Positions 62,568 to 64,000 of a stretch of DNA of 64,000 nucleotides are shown in pieces. A program made the position numbers and the translations under genes. Position 1 is the first letter of the stretch, and each line of letters opens with the position of its first letter. The stretch lies in contig JAIYBB010000005.1 of NCBI GenBank assembly GCA_027488735.1, forward strand, positions 186,001-250,000, read 5' to 3'. Source of the DNA: Comamonadaceae bacterium. Lineage in GTDB: Bacteria > Pseudomonadota > Gammaproteobacteria > Burkholderiales > Burkholderiaceae_C. A model generated the notes under the pieces. That model saw nothing but the letters and a program-made list of their open reading frames with translations, was not told where the DNA came from and did not search any database.

Positions 62568-64000
62568 GCAATATGCTGGGTATCAGCAGTACCGCCGTGG
62601 CCGCTTACCAACGCGCATTGGGCACGGTCAGTAACAACATTGCCAACGTCAGCACCGAAGGCTACTCCAGACAGCAGTCCACGCTGCAACAAAGTGCGCC
62701 GGCTAAGCACGCGAATATGTTCTTGGGCACGGGTGTGTTGTTCACCTCGGTCAAGCGCGCGTTTGACACGTTTGCCGAATCTAATTTGCGCAACAGCAAC
62801 ACCGACTTGGCGACGCAAGAACCCTTGGTGAATTACACCCAGCGTGTGATGGACATCATGGGCGACAAAAGCGTCGGCTTGAGCTCAGCACTTGACACCT
62901 TTTTTAATGCTGCACGCAGTTTGTCGGTAGACCCGGCCTCTACGGTGATGCGGACCAGTTTCATACGCGGCGCGGAAGGTGTGGGTTCACGGTTTGCCGA
63001 ATTGGCAGGGCAACTGTCATTGGTATCCACCGAAACACGTCAAGCCTTGGAGAGCGCGGGCAACCAAATCAACACCTTGACCGAACAATTGGCCTTGGTG
63101 AACCAACAGTTGACCAAGTCGCCAACATTGGAAGGGCAGTCGTCTGAATTGCTCGACCGCCGCGATTTGCTGTTGCGTCAGATTTCCGAATTTTCACGCA
63201 TCAAAACCAGCTTCACACCGAACGGCATTGTGTCTGTGAGTTTGGGAACCACCATGAAGCAAAGTTTGGTGGTCGATGGCTTGAAGTCACGCCCGATTGG
63301 CTTTGACCCCAACTCGATGAGTAAACTTGATTTGGTGCTCGACCCGTATGGCAACACCGAACCCTTGTCTGGTGCCAGTGGTGGCACCATGGGCGGTCTC
63401 AACACGTTCATCAGCCAGGTACTTGAACCCGCGCAAAAAGGTCTGGATTTTTTGGCGCAAAGTTTTGTCAATGAAGTCAATTTGATTCAACGCTCCGGCA
63501 TTGACGGCTATGGCCACCTTGGCGTGGATTTGCTGCGCATCGATGACAAGGCCGCGAGTGCTGCAGTGGGCATGCGGGTGTTGTTGCAAGACCCGTTGCG
63601 CATTACCACCGGCGGATTATTCAGGGTGACAGAAAACCCGAACAATGCCAGTGATGTCAGAGCGCGGGTCAGCTTTTTGGCCAGCACCATGCCGCTTGGC
63701 ATCAGCAACCCTTTGTTATCAAACAACCCATTCACCAACAATCCGCTGAAAGTGGAAGTAGGTGGTGGCCGCTTGTTTGCGCCTGTGACCACCGTGGCCG
63801 CGGGCATGGAAAACACTACCATTTATTTGGACAACGTCAAACCTGGCCAGCAGTTGCATGTGATGACGCGCGACGCCCGTCAATTGATTGGTGTGCCGTT
63901 GAGCGAGGATGAAAAATTCCAAATGCTCAACACAGACAATGGCTTCAATTCGGCACTGACATACAGCGATGCTTACCTGAACCAGTCGGGTGAAAAAGGC
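62564..64000 (+). CDS. flgK: Hook-filament junction protein FlgK (3' end outside window)
   Basis: FlgK (HAP1) is the first hook-filament junction protein. The N-terminus is typical: SNMLGISSTAVAAYQRALG followed by TVSNNIANVSTEGYSRQQ. The frame is open for 479 codons to the window edge; the C-terminal helix and stop codon are not seen. ATG overlaps the flgJ stop. Its chaperone FlgN is encoded in the flgA-flgM-flgN operon. Confidence 0.95.
   Translation, partial: MSNMLGISSTAVAAYQRALGTVSNNIANVSTEGYSRQQSTLQQSAPAKHANMFLGTGVLFTSVKRAFDTFAESNLRNSNTDLATQEPLVNYTQRVMDIMGDKSVGLSSALDTFFNAARSLSVDPASTVMRTSFIRGAEGVGSRFAELAGQLSLVSTETRQALESAGNQINTLTEQLALVNQQLTKSPTLEGQSSELLDRRDLLLRQISEFSRIKTSFTPNGIVSVSLGTTMKQSLVVDGLKSRPIGFDPNSMSKLDLVLDPYGNTEPLSGASGGTMGGLNTFISQVLEPAQKGLDFLAQSFVNEVNLIQRSGIDGYGHLGVDLLRIDDKAASAAVGMRVLLQDPLRITTGGLFRVTENPNNASDVRARVSFLASTMPLGISNPLLSNNPFTNNPLKVEVGGGRLFAPVTTVAAGMENTTIYLDNVKPGQQLHVMTRDARQLIGVPLSEDEKFQMLNTDNGFNSALTYSDAYLNQSGEKG

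Overview
This 64 kb window is a chromosomal segment of a motile Gram-negative bacterium, most likely a betaproteobacterium of the order Burkholderiales. The evidence is gene content and order: a division-cell wall cluster end (ftsQ-ftsA-ftsZ-lpxC), the block mpl / conserved protein / TlpA-like / accB-accC-prmA-DUF3426, class Ia nrdA-nrdB with paired NrdR boxes, a lysine-alanine-rich histone H1-like protein, and ypjD-type ccsA divergent from ffh. Base composition looks moderate and uniform by eye. I saw no rRNA, tRNA, insertion sequence, prophage or CRISPR array, and no gene-free stretch longer than about 225 bp.

Layout. 1-4.2 kb: ftsQ (partial), ftsA, ftsZ, lpxC. 4.2-8.4 kb, minus strand: a coupled RNB ribonuclease, TonB-like protein, mtgA and ruvC. 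8.5-13.4 kb: rodA, a 3-hydroxyisobutyrate-dehydrogenase-family gene, tldD, then a DAHP synthase gene preceded by what looks like a complete Phe/Tyr attenuator. 13.5-20.5 kb: mpl (minus), then a plus-strand run from a conserved unknown through a TlpA-like protein, accBC, prmA and a DUF3426 protein to a PfkB kinase. 20.6-27.4 kb, minus: H1-like gene, nrdB, nrdA, ampD, a small Cys-rich membrane protein and a ccsA/ypjD-like gene. 27.4-32 kb: ffh (plus), an anchored alpha-carbonic anhydrase and a cupin (minus), miaB (plus).

32.1-64 kb is one large flagellar island: fliKLMN (minus); flhA-flhF-flhG-fliA-unknown-fliS-motA-motB (plus); a sigma-54 activator lacking a receiver domain (minus); flgP-flgT-LysM-like, a second FliK-like gene and a small FlhB C-terminal homologue (plus); flgA-flgM-flgN (minus); a LysM-transglycosylase-like gene and flgB to flgK (plus, running off the end). 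Near-consensus -24/-12 (sigma-54) promoters precede flhA, flgB and flgA, and a degenerate one precedes fliK. With the activator, FliA and FlgM this implies a polar-type hierarchy: sigma-54 activator, then hook-basal body operons, then sigma-28 late genes. FlhF and FlhG suggest polar placement.

Most notable: (i) the DAHP synthase attenuator with a leader peptide containing LFHFAYFY; (ii) a hook protein FlgE of 1404 residues with several related internal modules; (iii) FlgJ without its peptidoglycan hydrolase domain, beside a LysM-transglycosylase-like gene that lacks a signal peptide; (iv) FlgP/FlgT-type outer ring genes; (v) a FliK-like/FlhB-C-like pair; and (vi) an unrecognised membrane-anchored protein overlapping fliA. 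Functions are inferred from sequence motifs read by eye; no database search was run.
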